Below, piece after piece: positions 9,998 to 18,927 of a stretch of 64,000 nt of DNA. Origin of the DNA: Paenibacillus stellifer. GTDB taxonomy: Bacteria > Bacillota > Bacilli > Paenibacillales > Paenibacillaceae. A program made the translations under genes and the position numbers. The notes beneath the pieces were generated by a model, which saw nothing but the letters and a program-made list of their open reading frames with translations, was not told the DNA's origin and did no database searches. Every line of letters begins with the position of its first letter. Position 1 is the first letter of the stretch. The stretch lies in NCBI RefSeq assembly GCF_000758685.1, contig NZ_CP009286.1, positions 774,501-838,500 on the forward strand. Reading direction: 5' to 3'.

Positions 9998-11209
9998 ATG
10001 AGTATGTCGAAGATGGAGTCTCTTAAGTCCGAGACTCTGGAAAATGACCGAACGGGGCAGCCGAGGGCCGTCTGGGCCATTGCGTTTGCCTGTGTGATCT
10101 CTTTTATGGGCCTTGGGCTAGTTGACCCGATTCTGCCGGCGATCAGCCATCAACTGAACGCCACCGCAAGCCAAACGTCACTGCTGTTCTCCAGCTATAA
10201 TCTCGTAACCGGGATCGCGATGCTGGTGACCGGGTTTATTTCCAGCCGGATGGGTGTCAAATGGACGATGATGACGGGAACGCTGTTCATCATCGCTTTC
10301 TCGTTCCTAGGCGGGATGTCCGGAAGCATTGGTCAGCTTGTCGGCTTCCGTGCCGGTTGGGGACTTGGCAACGCCTTGTTCATCGCAACGGCGCTGTCGG
10401 CCATCGTCGGCCTGTCGACCAAAGGCTCGGCGAAGGCGGTTATCCTCTATGAGGCGGCGCTTGGGCTGGGCATTTCGGTCGGTCCGCTGCTTGGCGGCGA
10501 GCTCGGCTCGATCTCCTGGCGCGGTCCGTTCATCGGTGTGAGCGCCCTGATGGCGATCGCCTTCATCTCGGTCGGCCTGCTTATGCCGAAGGTGCCCAAG
10601 CAGCAAAACCGCTCGAAGCTGTCGGACCCCTTTAAGGCGCTGCGCTACCCGGGTCTTCTGGTACTGGCGATTACAGCTTTCCTGTACAATTTCGGCTTTT
10701 TCACGCTGATGGCGTACACTCCTTTTGTTATGAATCTGGATGAACACGGACTGGGTTACGTCTTCTTCGGCTGGGGCATCCTGCTGGCGATTACATCGGT
10801 ATTCGTCGCTCCCCGCCTGCAGAGACGCTTCGGCTCCATCCCGTCCATGTCGGTGGCGCTGCTGCTGTTCGCCCTGACGCTGCTCGCGATGGGGATCTGG
10901 ACCTCGTCGCAGACTACTGTCATTGTGTCGGTTATTGTGGCAGGTGCGTTCCTTGGAACCAACAACACGCTGATTACCACGGCAGTCATGGAAGCTGCGC
11001 CGGTAGAACGCTCGACCGCTTCCGCGGCGTACAGCTTCGTGCGCTTCATCGGCGGTGCGCTTGCACCTTGGCTGGCCGGCAAGCTGGCGGAATGGTATAA
11101 CCCGCATGTTCCGTTCTATGTCGGAGCCGCATTCGTTGTAGTGGCGGTGCTTGTCGTTCTCCTGGGCCGGGGCTTCCTCCGCCATGTCGACTCGGCGGCA
11201 GGACATTAA
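9998..11209 (+). CDS. MFS drug efflux transporter (YfmO-like)
   Basis: A 403-aa major facilitator with twelve predicted hydrophobic segments, of the DHA1 drug:proton antiporter type. Helix 1 carries GLGLVDPILPAISH, and helix 5 contains the antiporter-like motif C region (ALGLGISVGPLLGGELG). The start has a good ribosome site (TTGGAGGG). It is probably co-transcribed with, and controlled by, the upstream MerR regulator. The substrate is unknown. Confidence 0.85.
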   Translation: MSMSKMESLKSETLENDRTGQPRAVWAIAFACVISFMGLGLVDPILPAISHQLNATASQTSLLFSSYNLVTGIAMLVTGFISSRMGVKWTMMTGTLFIIAFSFLGGMSGSIGQLVGFRAGWGLGNALFIATALSAIVGLSTKGSAKAVILYEAALGLGISVGPLLGGELGSISWRGPFIGVSALMAIAFISVGLLMPKVPKQQNRSKLSDPFKALRYPGLLVLAITAFLYNFGFFTLMAYTPFVMNLDEHGLGYVFFGWGILLAITSVFVAPRLQRRFGSIPSMSVALLLFALTLLAMGIWTSSQTTVIVSVIVAGAFLGTNNTLITTAVMEAAPVERSTASAAYSFVRFIGGALAPWLAGKLAEWYNPHVPFYVGAAFVVVAVLVVLLGRGFLRHVDSAAGH

Positions 11210-11320
11210 TGATCCAGCGGCTTAACCCTTAATTGCATTAATAGTAAGGCCTGGCGGAGTTCTGTAAAGTACTCGAAGTGAAGTGTAGGCGAAGGCTCTG
11301 CGTACTTATATTTTTGAACA

Positions 11321-11374
11321 AAGCTCCCGGCAGTCAGACTGAAATGTCCGAAGTTCTGCTCCCGGGAGCTTTTG
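11321..11374. terminator. bidirectional terminator
   Basis: AAGCTCCCGG (11321-11330) pairs with CCGGGAGCTT (11362-11371). T follow on the plus strand and T-rich sequence on the minus strand. It separates the convergent MFS and oxidoreductase genes. Confidence 0.8.
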
Positions 11375-11392
11375 TCTGGAGTGAATATCTTC

Positions 11393-12427
11393 TTAGAACC
11401 CTTCCAGCACGACCTTGCCGATTGTGCGTCCTGACTCGACGAGGGCGTGGGCCTCGCGCAGCGTGGCTGCGTTGATCGGCGCCAGGCGGCGTGTCAGGGT
11501 GGTGCGGAGAATTCCGCGGTCTACCAGATCGGCCGTCTCATTCAGCAGCTCATGCTGCTTGATCATATCCGGCGTCTGGTAACGGGCGCGGGTGAACATG
11601 AGCTCCCAGTTGAAGGCGGCGCTTTTGCCCATAAGCAGATTGAGATTCAGCGGGCCTTCAGTCTCGACGATCGAGCAGATTTGGCCTTGGGGCGCCACAG
11701 CCTCGGCCATGTTCTCCCAATGCTGATCCGTGTTGTTGAGGCAGAAAATATAATCGGCATAAGGAATGCCGGCGGCATTCAACTGAGGCAGAAACGCCTC
11801 ATAATGGGTGATGATATGGTCTGCGCCAAGGCCCTTGGCCCAATCGGCGGATTCTTCGCGCGAGGCGGTTCCGATCACGGTCAGCCCGGCATGCTTCGCC
11901 AGCTGGATCGCAATGGAGCCCACGCCGCCCGCTGCGCCGATCACAAGCAAATGCTTGCCGGTGTTGTCTTCCGGAGACCGCGATATGCCCAGACGATCGA
12001 ACAATCCCTCCCAGGCGGTGAGCGTAGTCAGGGGCAGAGCGGCGGCTTCGGCGAAGTTCAGCGACGAGGGCTTTCTGCCGACGATGCGCTCATCCACGAG
12101 ATGATATTCGCTGTTCCCGCCGGGACGTTCGATGCTGCCCGCATAGTATACTTCATCCCCAGGCTGGAAAAGGGTGCAGTCCGGACCTGTCGCTTCCACG
12201 ACACCCGCAACATCCCAGCCCAGCACCCGTGGCTGCTGCTCCGTCTTGGACTTGGGGCTTCTCACTTTGACATCGACGGGATTGACCGAAACGGCGTGTA
12301 CGCGGACAAGCAAATCCCGCCCGGAGGGCTGCGGTTTCTCAAGCTCCACGTCGATCAGGCTCTCCGGATTGGAAATATCCAGGTACTGATACAGGCCTAC
12401 AGCTTTCATGGTTGGCGCATGACTCAT
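11393..12427 (-). CDS. zinc-type alcohol dehydrogenase-like / quinone oxidoreductase
   Basis: A 344-aa MDR-superfamily oxidoreductase. The N-terminal GroES-like domain has the typical VNPVDVK region but lacks catalytic zinc ligands. The Rossmann NADPH site reads VIGAAGGVGSIAIQLAKHAG (about residue 160). The length and motifs fit the NADPH-dependent quinone/enone reductase group. I chose ATG 12427, with AAGGAG nine nucleotides upstream; longer in-frame starts run through the promoter region. It is transcribed divergently from an HxlR regulator, a frequent pairing for electrophile and quinone stress genes. Confidence 0.87.
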   Translation of the reverse strand: MSHAPTMKAVGLYQYLDISNPESLIDVELEKPQPSGRDLLVRVHAVSVNPVDVKVRSPKSKTEQQPRVLGWDVAGVVEATGPDCTLFQPGDEVYYAGSIERPGGNSEYHLVDERIVGRKPSSLNFAEAAALPLTTLTAWEGLFDRLGISRSPEDNTGKHLLVIGAAGGVGSIAIQLAKHAGLTVIGTASREESADWAKGLGADHIITHYEAFLPQLNAAGIPYADYIFCLNNTDQHWENMAEAVAPQGQICSIVETEGPLNLNLLMGKSAAFNWELMFTRARYQTPDMIKQHELLNETADLVDRGILRTTLTRRLAPINAATLREAHALVESGRTIGKVVLEGF

Positions 12428-12532
12428 TGTCTCCATCTCCTTCGTTGATCGGATAAGGACCGACCGGTTATTCGTTCTGTACTTATTGTAATCAATGGAG
12501 TATAAAATAATAGTACGCACATTTATGTGATG

Positions 12533-12552
12533 TAGTATCCATTTTGATACTA
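12533..12552. promoter_or_regulatory. palindromic operator between oxidoreductase and hxlR genes
   Basis: TAGTATC (12533-12539) and GATACTA (12546-12552) are perfect inverted arms with a 6-bp spacer. The site lies immediately before the hxlR ribosome site in the divergent intergenic region. The arms resemble operators of YodB-type HxlR regulators. Binding by the adjacent regulator is inferred. Confidence 0.65.
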
Positions 12553-12568
12553 AGGGAGCGTGGGGTTC

Positions 12569-12976
12569 ATGCGGGACCGAAAAAGCGGGTACGGTGATTG
12601 CCCGGATGACCGGGGCTGTCCGGTCGAATTTACGCTGGATGTCATCGGCGGCAAATGGAAGGGAGTCCTCCTGTACCATCTTATTTCCGGCACCAAGCGC
12701 TTCGGGGAATTCCGGAAAATCTGCCCGGCGATTACGCAGCGAATGCTGACTCTGCAGCTCAGAGAGCTGGAGGAGGACGGCATTATCCACCGGGAAGTGT
12801 ACCATCAGGTGCCGCCCAAGGTGGAATATTCCTTGACCGATTTCGGCAGGACGCTCGTTCCGATTATTATGTTGATGCGGGATTGGGGCGAACAGTATAA
12901 GAACCGGCCTGCGGCGGATTGTCAGAATAATGCCTCTGTGCCCGGACAGCCGCAGACCGCTGGCGCTCCGGAATAG
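12569..12976 (+). CDS. HxlR family transcriptional regulator
   Basis: A 135-aa winged-helix regulator. The core contains VIGGKWKGVLLYHLISGTKR, RMLTLQLRELEEDGII and YSLTDFGRTL, all diagnostic of HxlR/DUF24. A cysteine in the N-terminal segment (DCPDDRGCPVEF) could be the redox or electrophile sensor, as in YodB/HypR proteins. ATG 12569 suits AGGGAG ten nucleotides upstream better than GTG 12560. It probably controls the divergent oxidoreductase gene. Confidence 0.88.
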   Translation: MRDRKSGYGDCPDDRGCPVEFTLDVIGGKWKGVLLYHLISGTKRFGEFRKICPAITQRMLTLQLRELEEDGIIHREVYHQVPPKVEYSLTDFGRTLVPIIMLMRDWGEQYKNRPAADCQNNASVPGQPQTAGAPE

Positions 12977-13000
12977 GCGGACCTAACAAAGATCAGGGGG

Positions 13001-13243
13001 ATGTCATTGTCACTGTCAGTAGAATCCAAGTCGCCCTTATCACCTTCTTCCGGAACGCCTTCCGGGCAAAATGCCGGCAGGTCCAGGCTGTTCTTTCTGT
13101 TTCTCGTCTTCTGGTTCTGGTTCTCTTCTTATATTTATGTACCGGTGCTCTCGCCCTATGTAGAACATCTGGGAGCCTCCTACTTCATGGTCGCATGGCT
13201 TAGCGGGAAGGGAGAAAGCTCCCGGTTGAGCGACGCGGGTTAG
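13001..13243 (+). pseudogene. truncated MFS transporter, N-terminal remnant
   Basis: An 80-aa frame that starts well (AGGGGG before ATG) and encodes a hydrophilic leader and the first transmembrane helix of an MFS transporter (WFSSYIYVPVLSPYVEHLGA). Similarity to a transporter stops at residue 66 (YFMVAWL). The rest reads as unrelated, charged sequence and then stops. The other eleven helices are not found downstream, so this is most likely a deletion remnant. Confidence 0.65.
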
Positions 13244-13363
13244 GGCGGTGAAAGCGGAGGAGGGCTGTGGTTGAGGCTGCGGCTGACCCGATGCGCTGCA
13301 TTGGAGCGCGAATCAACCCGATAACCGGCGCGGGGAATTGTGGGAGTTCCATACCGAGGATTA

Positions 13364-13393
13364 TTGGTTTTTTGGTTGGAAGGGTAATATAAT
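13364..13393 (+). promoter_or_regulatory. probable promoter of the DUF1294 gene
   Basis: TTGGTT (13364-13369), 18 bp and TATAAT (13388-13393), 34 bp before the start codon. Confidence 0.5.
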
Positions 13394-13426
13394 AATAGGT
13401 ATAGGACGGTCGGGAAGAGGGGTAGA

Positions 13427-13690
13427 ATGATCGATCTCGTGACGGTATGGTTTATCGTGATTAATCTGATCGGATACGTCGTTATGTCCGGAGACAAGGA
13501 CAAGGCAAGGACGAGGCGGGAGCGGGTTCCGGAGAAGACGCTGTTTCTGCTGGCTGCGGCCGGCGGAGCGCTTGGCGTCCTGACGGCGATGTACCGCAGG
13601 CGTCACAAGACGAAGCATCCGTCGTTCGTCGTCGGTATTCCGCTGCTGGTCATCCTGAACGTCCTGATGTACAGCTATTTTTTGAAATAA
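13427..13690 (+). CDS. DUF1294 membrane protein
   Basis: An 87-aa protein with two or three hydrophobic segments and the family-typical core: GDKDKARTRRERVPEKTL, then a small-residue-rich helix (AAAGGALGVL) and RRHKTKHPSF. The function of DUF1294 is unknown. The ribosome site (GAAGAGGGG) is adequate. It lies 43 nt ahead of the universal stress gene and may share its transcript. Confidence 0.85.
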   Translation: MIDLVTVWFIVINLIGYVVMSGDKDKARTRRERVPEKTLFLLAAAGGALGVLTAMYRRRHKTKHPSFVVGIPLLVILNVLMYSYFLK

Positions 13691-13733
13691 TTCTTCCACA
13701 CGGCAGGACAAACTCGAAAAAGAGGTGGCGCAC

Positions 13734-14168
13734 ATGTTATTCTCAAAAATTTTACTTGCCTATGACGGCTCAAAAGCAGCCAACAAAGCGTTGGACCGCG
13801 CGGTCGAGCTGGCCAAGGTAACTCAAGGGTCCTCCCTGCATGTCGTACACGCATTTGAATTCCCTCGGTTCTTTATCGGGGAAGCTCTCGCACCTCTTCC
13901 GGCCTCGGTCAACAAGGATTATTACGACGTGGCCGTCAAGACGACCGAAGAAGTGAAGCAACGGCTAGCGGATGAAGGGCTGAACGCCAAGGTTGAACTG
14001 CTGCAGGGTTCACCGGCGGAGACGATTCTGAAATACGCCAAGGATAACGAAATCGACATCATCGTGATCGGCAGCCGTGGACTCGGCGGCATTCGCGAAT
14101 TCGTACTCGGAAGCGTCAGCCACAACGTCGTTCAAAGTGCGCGGATTCCGGTACTGGTAGTTAAATAA
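13734..14168 (+). CDS. universal stress protein (UspA family)
   Basis: A 144-aa single-domain Usp. The N-terminus (KILLAYDGSKAANKALDRA) and the C-terminal nucleotide-binding signature (GSRGLGGIREFVLGSVSHN, G-2x-G-9x-G-S) indicate the ATP-binding subclass. Such proteins are dimeric cytoplasmic factors induced by stress or starvation. ATG 13734 follows AGAGGTGG; the upstream GTG start is less likely. A terminator follows at 14219. Confidence 0.9.
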   Translation: MLFSKILLAYDGSKAANKALDRAVELAKVTQGSSLHVVHAFEFPRFFIGEALAPLPASVNKDYYDVAVKTTEEVKQRLADEGLNAKVELLQGSPAETILKYAKDNEIDIIVIGSRGLGGIREFVLGSVSHNVVQSARIPVLVVK

Positions 14169-14218
14169 ACACGTAGTGGGGGCTGTGGCCTCCGCTGCGA
14201 AGAGATAGCTTTAGAGGA

Positions 14219-14246
14219 GGAGTGCCGATCAAGGTGCTCCTTTTTT
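14219..14246 (+). terminator. terminator after the usp gene
   Basis: GGAGTGCC / GGTGCTCC forms an 8-bp stem with two wobbles, followed by six T. Confidence 0.8.
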
Positions 14247-14376
14247 AGTGAGAACTATAAACATGCGTGCTTCGCGCTGATCCGGGTTGCCCCCAGGAAT
14301 CTATTCATGGAAAAGAAAACGCTTCTTCTGAGAGTAAAAGCCTGCATAAGCCGCGGGATCTTTATAAAATATTGCC

Positions 14377-14420
14377 AAAAGCGAACGTTTTGTCATTGAT
14401 ATTTGACAATGTTCGGGTTT
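14377..14420. promoter_or_regulatory. two inverted PurR boxes
   Basis: AAAAGCGAACGTT (14377-14389) and, on the minus strand, AAACCCGAACATT (14408-14420) fit the PurBox consensus AWWWCCGAACWWT. They are opposed and 18 bp apart, the arrangement bound by Bacillus PurR, which represses when PRPP is low. They lie just upstream of the -35 element of the pur promoter. Confidence 0.85.
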
Positions 14421-14423
14421 GAG

Positions 14424-14453
14424 TTGACATCCTGTGTAGGGGATTGTTAAACT
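14424..14453 (+). promoter_or_regulatory. purine operon promoter
   Basis: A perfect -35 element TTGACA (14424-14429) is followed at 17-18 bp by TTAAACT, the likely -10. The start would fall about 10-20 nt before the riboswitch aptamer. Confidence 0.75.
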
Positions 14454-14464
14454 GAAGACATTCA

Positions 14465-14536
14465 CAGCTCGTATAAATCCGGGAATAAGGCCCGGAAGTT
14501 TCTACCCGGGAACCGTAAATTTCCGGACTACGGAGA
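14465..14536 (+). promoter_or_regulatory. guanine riboswitch (purine aptamer)
   Basis: All hallmarks of a purine aptamer are present. P1 is CTCGTA...TACGGAG; P2 is TCCGGG/CCCGGA; the J2/3 core is GTTTCTACC; P3 has the conserved CCGTAAA-type loop; J3/1 is GGACTAC. The specificity base is C (GACTA rather than GATTA), indicating guanine or hypoxanthine rather than adenine. It should terminate pur transcription when guanine is plentiful. Confidence 0.93.
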
Positions 14537-14599
14537 AAGTGAAGACGCAAGGCGACATCGTGAAGCGGCAGGGGCCGCAACTCATGATGCTGTCCTTTT

Positions 14600-14630
14600 T
14601 CCTGTCTCTCCTTGATTAAGGTGAGAAGGA
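14600..14630 (+). promoter_or_regulatory. extra hairpin in the pur leader
   Basis: TCCTGTCTCTCCTT pairs imperfectly with AAGGTGAGAAGGA around a GATT loop. It lies between the aptamer and the terminator and lengthens the expression platform to about 100 nt. Confidence 0.5.
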
Positions 14631-14652
14631 AGACGTCTCGCTTACCGCCGTT

Positions 14653-14697
14653 AGTCCGAGTTCCCCACGAATTTTGTTTGGGAATCGGGCTTTTTTT
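14653..14697 (+). terminator. riboswitch-controlled leader terminator
   Basis: AGTCCGAGTTCCC pairs with GGGAATCGGGCT (one bulge, one wobble) and is followed by seven T, 90 nt before purE. It is the off-state terminator of the pur leader. Confidence 0.88.
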
Positions 14698-14786
14698 CAT
14701 GCTTGGGATGGAAAACTATAGCGAAATGGGTCAAGATAGAAACAGGAGCTGATTCACATTCATATGAACGGAAGGCAGGTTGAGAC

Positions 14787-15272
14787 ATGTCGGTTCAGGT
14801 AGGTGTCATCATGGGCAGCAAATCGGACTGGGAGACAATGCGGCACGCTTGCGAGGTGCTGGAGGAGCTGGAGATTCCGTATGAGAAAAAGGTTGTCTCC
14901 GCGCACCGCACGCCGGATCTCATGTTCCGCTACGCGGAAGAGGCCGCGGGACGGGGACTCCGGGTAATCATAGCCGGAGCCGGAGGAGCGGCGCATCTTC
15001 CGGGAATGGTTGCCGCGAAGACGATGCTTCCCGTGATCGGGGTGCCGGTCCAGTCCAAGGCGCTGAACGGCCTGGATTCGCTGCTCTCGATCGTGCAGAT
15101 GCCGGGCGGCATTCCGGTCGCAACAGTGGCGATCGGCAAGGCGGGCGCGGTCAATGCCGGGCTGCTGGCTGCTCAGATAATCGGCGCCTTCGATCCCGAG
15201 ACGGCAAAGCGGGCGCAGCGCCGCCGGGATGCCATCCGTGACGAAGTGCTGGAAAGCAGCAGTGAATTATGA
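14787..15272 (+). CDS. purE: N5-carboxyaminoimidazole ribonucleotide mutase
   Basis: 161 aa, the class I PurE size. It converts N5-CAIR to CAIR, working directly after PurK. The diagnostic IMGSKSDW (substrate phosphate and carboxylate binding), SAHRTP with the catalytic His, and [11 protein letters not shown] are all present. It is the first gene of the twelve-gene pur operon. Its end overlaps the purK start (ATGA-type), giving translational coupling. Expression is set by the PurR boxes and guanine riboswitch upstream. Confidence 0.96.
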   Translation: MSVQVGVIMGSKSDWETMRHACEVLEELEIPYEKKVVSAHRTPDLMFRYAEEAAGRGLRVIIAGAGGAAHLPGMVAAKTMLPVIGVPVQSKALNGLDSLLSIVQMPGGIPVATVAIGKAGAVNAGLLAAQIIGAFDPETAKRAQRRRDAIRDEVLESSSEL

Positions 15273-16684
15273 GAGACGCTTACGGGATGCTGGAGCCGCA
15301 GCGGATGCTAAAGCCGGACGAAGGAACTGCAGGGGCCGGCGCAGAGAAGCTTCGCGGCGGGCAGACGCAGGAAGCGGGAGCGCAGGGCGGCAATGCCGTG
15401 ACGGAACCGGCGGAGCGCGAGACCCGGAGTGAGGCTGCGGCGACGAAGGACGGGAAGCCGTCCTTTGACCGCGTGATTGCGCCGGGGGCGACCGTCGGCG
15501 TGCTGGGCGGCGGCCAGCTCGGGCGCATGATGGCGCTCGCCGGCAGCGCCATGGGTTACCGCTTCGTGTCGCTGGACCCGACGCAGGACGCGCCCTGCGG
15601 GCAGGTCTCGCCGCAGATCGTGGCGGCTTATGACGACATCAAGGCCGCCCGCGAGCTGGCGCAGCGGGCCGATGTGATCACGTACGAGTTCGAGAACGTC
15701 GACGCTGGCGTGGCCGCGCTGCTGGAAGAGGAATCGTACGTGCCGCAGGGCAGTGCGCTGCTGTACACGACGCAGCATCGGCTGCGCGAGAAGGCCGCCA
15801 TAGAAGCCGCAGGCGTCCCTGTGGCCCCCTACCGCAAGGTGGCGAGCCTTGCGGACCTCAAGGCGGCGGCCGCGGAGCTCGGCCTGCCGGCGGTGCTCAA
15901 GACCGTCACCGGCGGGTATGACGGTAAGGGCCAGGCCGTCCTGCGGAGCGAGGATGGCCTGGAGGACGCGTTCCGGCGGCTTGCGCCGGAACGTGCCGGC
16001 GCCGCTGACGGAGGCGGCGCGGTCTCCGGAGCGGCCGCAGGGGAGGCCCGCTCCTCTGAAGATGCGCCGCTCGTGCTGGAGAAATTCGTACCGTTCCGGT
16101 GCGAAATTTCCGTCATTGCGGCGCGCAGCCCGCGCGGCGAGGTCAAGAGCTTCCCGCCGGCGGAGAACATCCATGTGAACAACATTCTGCACTTGTCCAT
16201 CGTGCCGGCCCGCATCGCTGAAGACATTCAGCGGAGAGCGCAGAAGCTGGCAGAGACGCTGGTCGCCGGGCTGAACGCCGTCGGCTTGCTGGCTGTGGAA
16301 ATGTTCGTGACGGAAGACGGGGAGCTGTTCGTTAACGAGCTGGCGCCCCGGCCGCATAACTCCGGCCATTACACGATGGATGCCTGCGCCACCTCGCAGT
16401 TCGAGCAGCATGTCCGGGCGGTGTGCAATCTGCCGCTCGGAGAGACAGAGCTGCTGACGCCGGTGGTCATGGTGAATGTGCTGGGCCAGCATCTGGAAGG
16501 GGCGGCCGCGCGTTTTTGCGGGGATGATAAAGAAGCAAATCAGCTTGGGGTAATCCCGAAGCTTCATATATATGGCAAGACCGAGAGCAAGACAGGCCGC
16601 AAGATGGGTCATATCAACCTGCTCTGCAAGGATACGGCGGCTGCGCTGGCCTGGGTGGAGCACACTAACCTTTGGAGGAACTGA
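15269..16684 (+). CDS. purK: N5-carboxyaminoimidazole ribonucleotide synthase
   Basis: 471 aa; an ATP-grasp enzyme making N5-CAIR from AIR, bicarbonate and ATP. Recognisable parts are the N-terminal [14 protein letters not shown] (about residue 76), the ATP-grasp core ([13 protein letters not shown]), and [15 protein letters not shown] with metal ligands. It is about 90 residues longer than usual. An extra Gly/Ala/Glu-rich, low-complexity N-terminus occupies residues 1-70, and an Ala/Gly-rich insert lies in the ATP-grasp domain near residues 243-268. A shorter start near the VGVLGGGQ core is possible, but I see no obvious ribosome site there. The gene is exceptionally G+C-rich, unlike purE or purB. 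Confidence 0.93.
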   Translation: MRDAYGMLEPQRMLKPDEGTAGAGAEKLRGGQTQEAGAQGGNAVTEPAERETRSEAAATKDGKPSFDRVIAPGATVGVLGGGQLGRMMALAGSAMGYRFVSLDPTQDAPCGQVSPQIVAAYDDIKAARELAQRADVITYEFENVDAGVAALLEEESYVPQGSALLYTTQHRLREKAAIEAAGVPVAPYRKVASLADLKAAAAELGLPAVLKTVTGGYDGKGQAVLRSEDGLEDAFRRLAPERAGAADGGGAVSGAAAGEARSSEDAPLVLEKFVPFRCEISVIAARSPRGEVKSFPPAENIHVNNILHLSIVPARIAEDIQRRAQKLAETLVAGLNAVGLLAVEMFVTEDGELFVNELAPRPHNSGHYTMDACATSQFEQHVRAVCNLPLGETELLTPVVMVNVLGQHLEGAAARFCGDDKEANQLGVIPKLHIYGKTESKTGRKMGHINLLCKDTAAALAWVEHTNLWRN

Positions 16685-16690
16685 AATCAT

Positions 16691-17986
16691 ATGATCGAAC
16701 GTTACAGCAGACCGGAAATGCGGGCTATCTGGACCGAGGAGAATAAATTCAAGGCATGGCTGGAAGTGGAGCTGTGCGCCTGTGAAGCGTGGGCGGAGCT
16801 TGGCGTCATTCCGAAGGAAGACACGGTAGAGCTGCGGAAGAACGCGAAATTCGACATCGACCGCATCTATGAAATCGAGCAGGAGACTCGCCATGACGTT
16901 ATCGCCTTCACGCGCGCGGTGTCCGAGAGTCTCGGAGCAGAACGCAAATGGGTGCACTATGGCTTGACCTCTACCGATGTCGTGGACACGGCGCTCGGTT
17001 ATTTGCTGCGCCAGGCCAACGAGATTCTGGAGAAGGATCTCCTGAACTTCATCGACATCCTGAAGGACAAAGCGATCGCCTACAAGGATACGCCGATGAT
17101 GGGCCGTACCCACGGCGTACATGCCGAGCCGACAACCTTCGGCCTCAAGATGGCGCTGTGGCATGAAGAAATGAAACGCAATCTGGAGCGGTTCCGCCAT
17201 GCGGCGAACGGCGTCCAGTTCGGCAAAATCTCCGGCGCGGTCGGCACCTACGCCAACATCGACCCGTTCGTGGAAGAGTTCGTCTGCAAGAAGCTGGGCA
17301 CAAGCCCGGCGCCGATCTCGACGCAGACGCTGCAGCGTGACCGCCATGCCGAGTATATGGCAACACTGGCGCTGATCGCGACCTCAATGGATAAGTTCGC
17401 GACGGAAATCCGCGCGCTGCAGAAGAGCGAGGTGCGCGAGGTGGAGGAAGCTTTTGCCAAAGGTCAAAAAGGCTCCTCGGCCATGCCGCACAAGCGCAAC
17501 CCGATCGGCTGCGAGAACATCTCCGGCCTGTCCCGCGTCATTCGCGGGCATATGATGACAGCTTACGAGAACGTGCCGCTCTGGCATGAGCGCGACATCT
17601 CGCATTCCTCGGTGGAACGGATCATTCTCCCGGATGCGACGATGCTGCTCAACTACATGCTGAACCGCTTCGGCAACATCGTGAAGAACCTGACCGTATT
17701 CCCGGAGAACATGAAGCGCAACATGGAGCGCACGTATGGCGTGCCGTTCTCCGGCCGCGTCTTGACGAAGCTCATCGACAAGGGCTTCAGCCGCGAGCAG
17801 GCGTACGACACCGTGCAGCCCCGCGCCATGCAGGCGTGGGAGACACAGCGCCAGTTCCGCGACATTATCGAGGAAACGCCGGAAATTACAGAAGTGCTGA
17901 GTCCGGAGGAAATCGCGGACGCGTTCAATCCGTCCTGGCATCTGAAGAATGTGGATACGATCTTCCGCAGATTGGGCCTGATATAG
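16691..17986 (+). CDS. purB: adenylosuccinate lyase
   Basis: 431 aa, the normal length. It performs two steps: SAICAR to AICAR plus fumarate, and adenylosuccinate to AMP plus fumarate. The fumarase-superfamily signature [11 protein letters not shown] (flexible catalytic loop) is near residue 263, TSTDVVDTA near 95 and [10 protein letters not shown] near 138. It follows purK by 6 nt with GGAGGAACT as ribosome site. Confidence 0.97.
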   Translation: MIERYSRPEMRAIWTEENKFKAWLEVELCACEAWAELGVIPKEDTVELRKNAKFDIDRIYEIEQETRHDVIAFTRAVSESLGAERKWVHYGLTSTDVVDTALGYLLRQANEILEKDLLNFIDILKDKAIAYKDTPMMGRTHGVHAEPTTFGLKMALWHEEMKRNLERFRHAANGVQFGKISGAVGTYANIDPFVEEFVCKKLGTSPAPISTQTLQRDRHAEYMATLALIATSMDKFATEIRALQKSEVREVEEAFAKGQKGSSAMPHKRNPIGCENISGLSRVIRGHMMTAYENVPLWHERDISHSSVERIILPDATMLLNYMLNRFGNIVKNLTVFPENMKRNMERTYGVPFSGRVLTKLIDKGFSREQAYDTVQPRAMQAWETQRQFRDIIEETPEITEVLSPEEIADAFNPSWHLKNVDTIFRRLGLI

Positions 17987-18014
17987 ACTGATAGAAGGAT
18001 GGGGAGGAACAGCC

Positions 18015-18914
18015 ATGACACAAGCGACCGTCTCGACCGCGGTAGATTTGATTGACGCTCCGCTGCTGTACAAAGGCAAGGTGCGCGAGCTGTATGATCT
18101 GGGAGAGCATATGCTGATCGTCGTGACCGACCGGATCTCGGCATTCGATTACGTGCTGGAGCCGGCCGTGCCGGACAAAGGCAATGTGCTGAACCGGCTG
18201 AGCGCGTTCTGGTTCGGCCAGACGAAGAATTTGCTGGAGAATCATGTGGTGCATATCGATGTGAACCGTCTGGAAGGCATCGTCAAGGAAGAGAACCGGG
18301 AGCTGCTGAAGAACCGGATCATGGTGGTGCGCAAGGCGGAACGCGTGGACATCGAATGTGTGGTCCGGGGCTATATCACGGGCGGCGGCTGGCGGCAGTA
18401 TCAGCAGACCGGAGCAGTGAACGGCATCAAGCTGCCGGAGGGACTGCGCAAGAATGCGAAACTGGCAGAGCCGATCTTCACGCCTGCGGCGAAGAATGAT
18501 GTCGGCCATGACGAAGACATTCCGTTCGAGCAAATGCGGGAGCTGGTTGGAGCGGAGCTGGCGGACGAGCTGAAGGAGAAGAGCCTGAAGCTGTACGCTT
18601 TTGCCGAGAGCTACTGCGCGGAGCGCGGCATTCTGCTGGCGGACTGCAAGTTCGAATTCGGGGTGCTGGACGGCAAGGTGATCTTGATCGACGAGATTTT
18701 TACGCCGGACGCTTCCCGGTTCTGGGCCAAGGACAAGTACGCGCTGGATATTGAAATCGACAGCATGGACAAGGAGCCGGTACGTACGTATCTGGCTTCC
18801 TCCTCATGGGATAAGAACAGCACGCCGGACCCGCTTCCGGCCGAGGTGGTTGAGGAGACGAGCAGCCGCTATCTGGACATTTACCGCCGTCTGACGGGGC
18901 ACGGGCTGAACTGA
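18015..18914 (+). CDS. purC: SAICAR synthase, long form
   Basis: 299 aa; joins aspartate to CAIR with ATP. Motifs include LYKGKVRELYDLG at the N-terminus, the signature IECVVRGYITGGGWRQY near residue 115, and LADCKFEFG / LIDEIFTPDASRFW in the second half. It is longer than the roughly 240-aa Bacillus subtilis type and resembles the longer yeast-type PurC. A strong GGGGAGG ribosome site precedes the ATG. It is followed by a structured 158-bp spacer instead of the usual tight junction to purS. Confidence 0.95.
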   Translation: MTQATVSTAVDLIDAPLLYKGKVRELYDLGEHMLIVVTDRISAFDYVLEPAVPDKGNVLNRLSAFWFGQTKNLLENHVVHIDVNRLEGIVKEENRELLKNRIMVVRKAERVDIECVVRGYITGGGWRQYQQTGAVNGIKLPEGLRKNAKLAEPIFTPAAKNDVGHDEDIPFEQMRELVGAELADELKEKSLKLYAFAESYCAERGILLADCKFEFGVLDGKVILIDEIFTPDASRFWAKDKYALDIEIDSMDKEPVRTYLASSSWDKNSTPDPLPAEVVEETSSRYLDIYRRLTGHGLN

Positions 18915-18927
18915 ATTTTTTTAGATG

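Noticed and set aside
15308..17347. 679-codon minus-strand open frame opposite purK/purB
   Set aside because: It is antisense to two clear enzymes, has no ribosome site or recognisable domain, and is explained by the G+C-rich third codon positions of purK and purB.
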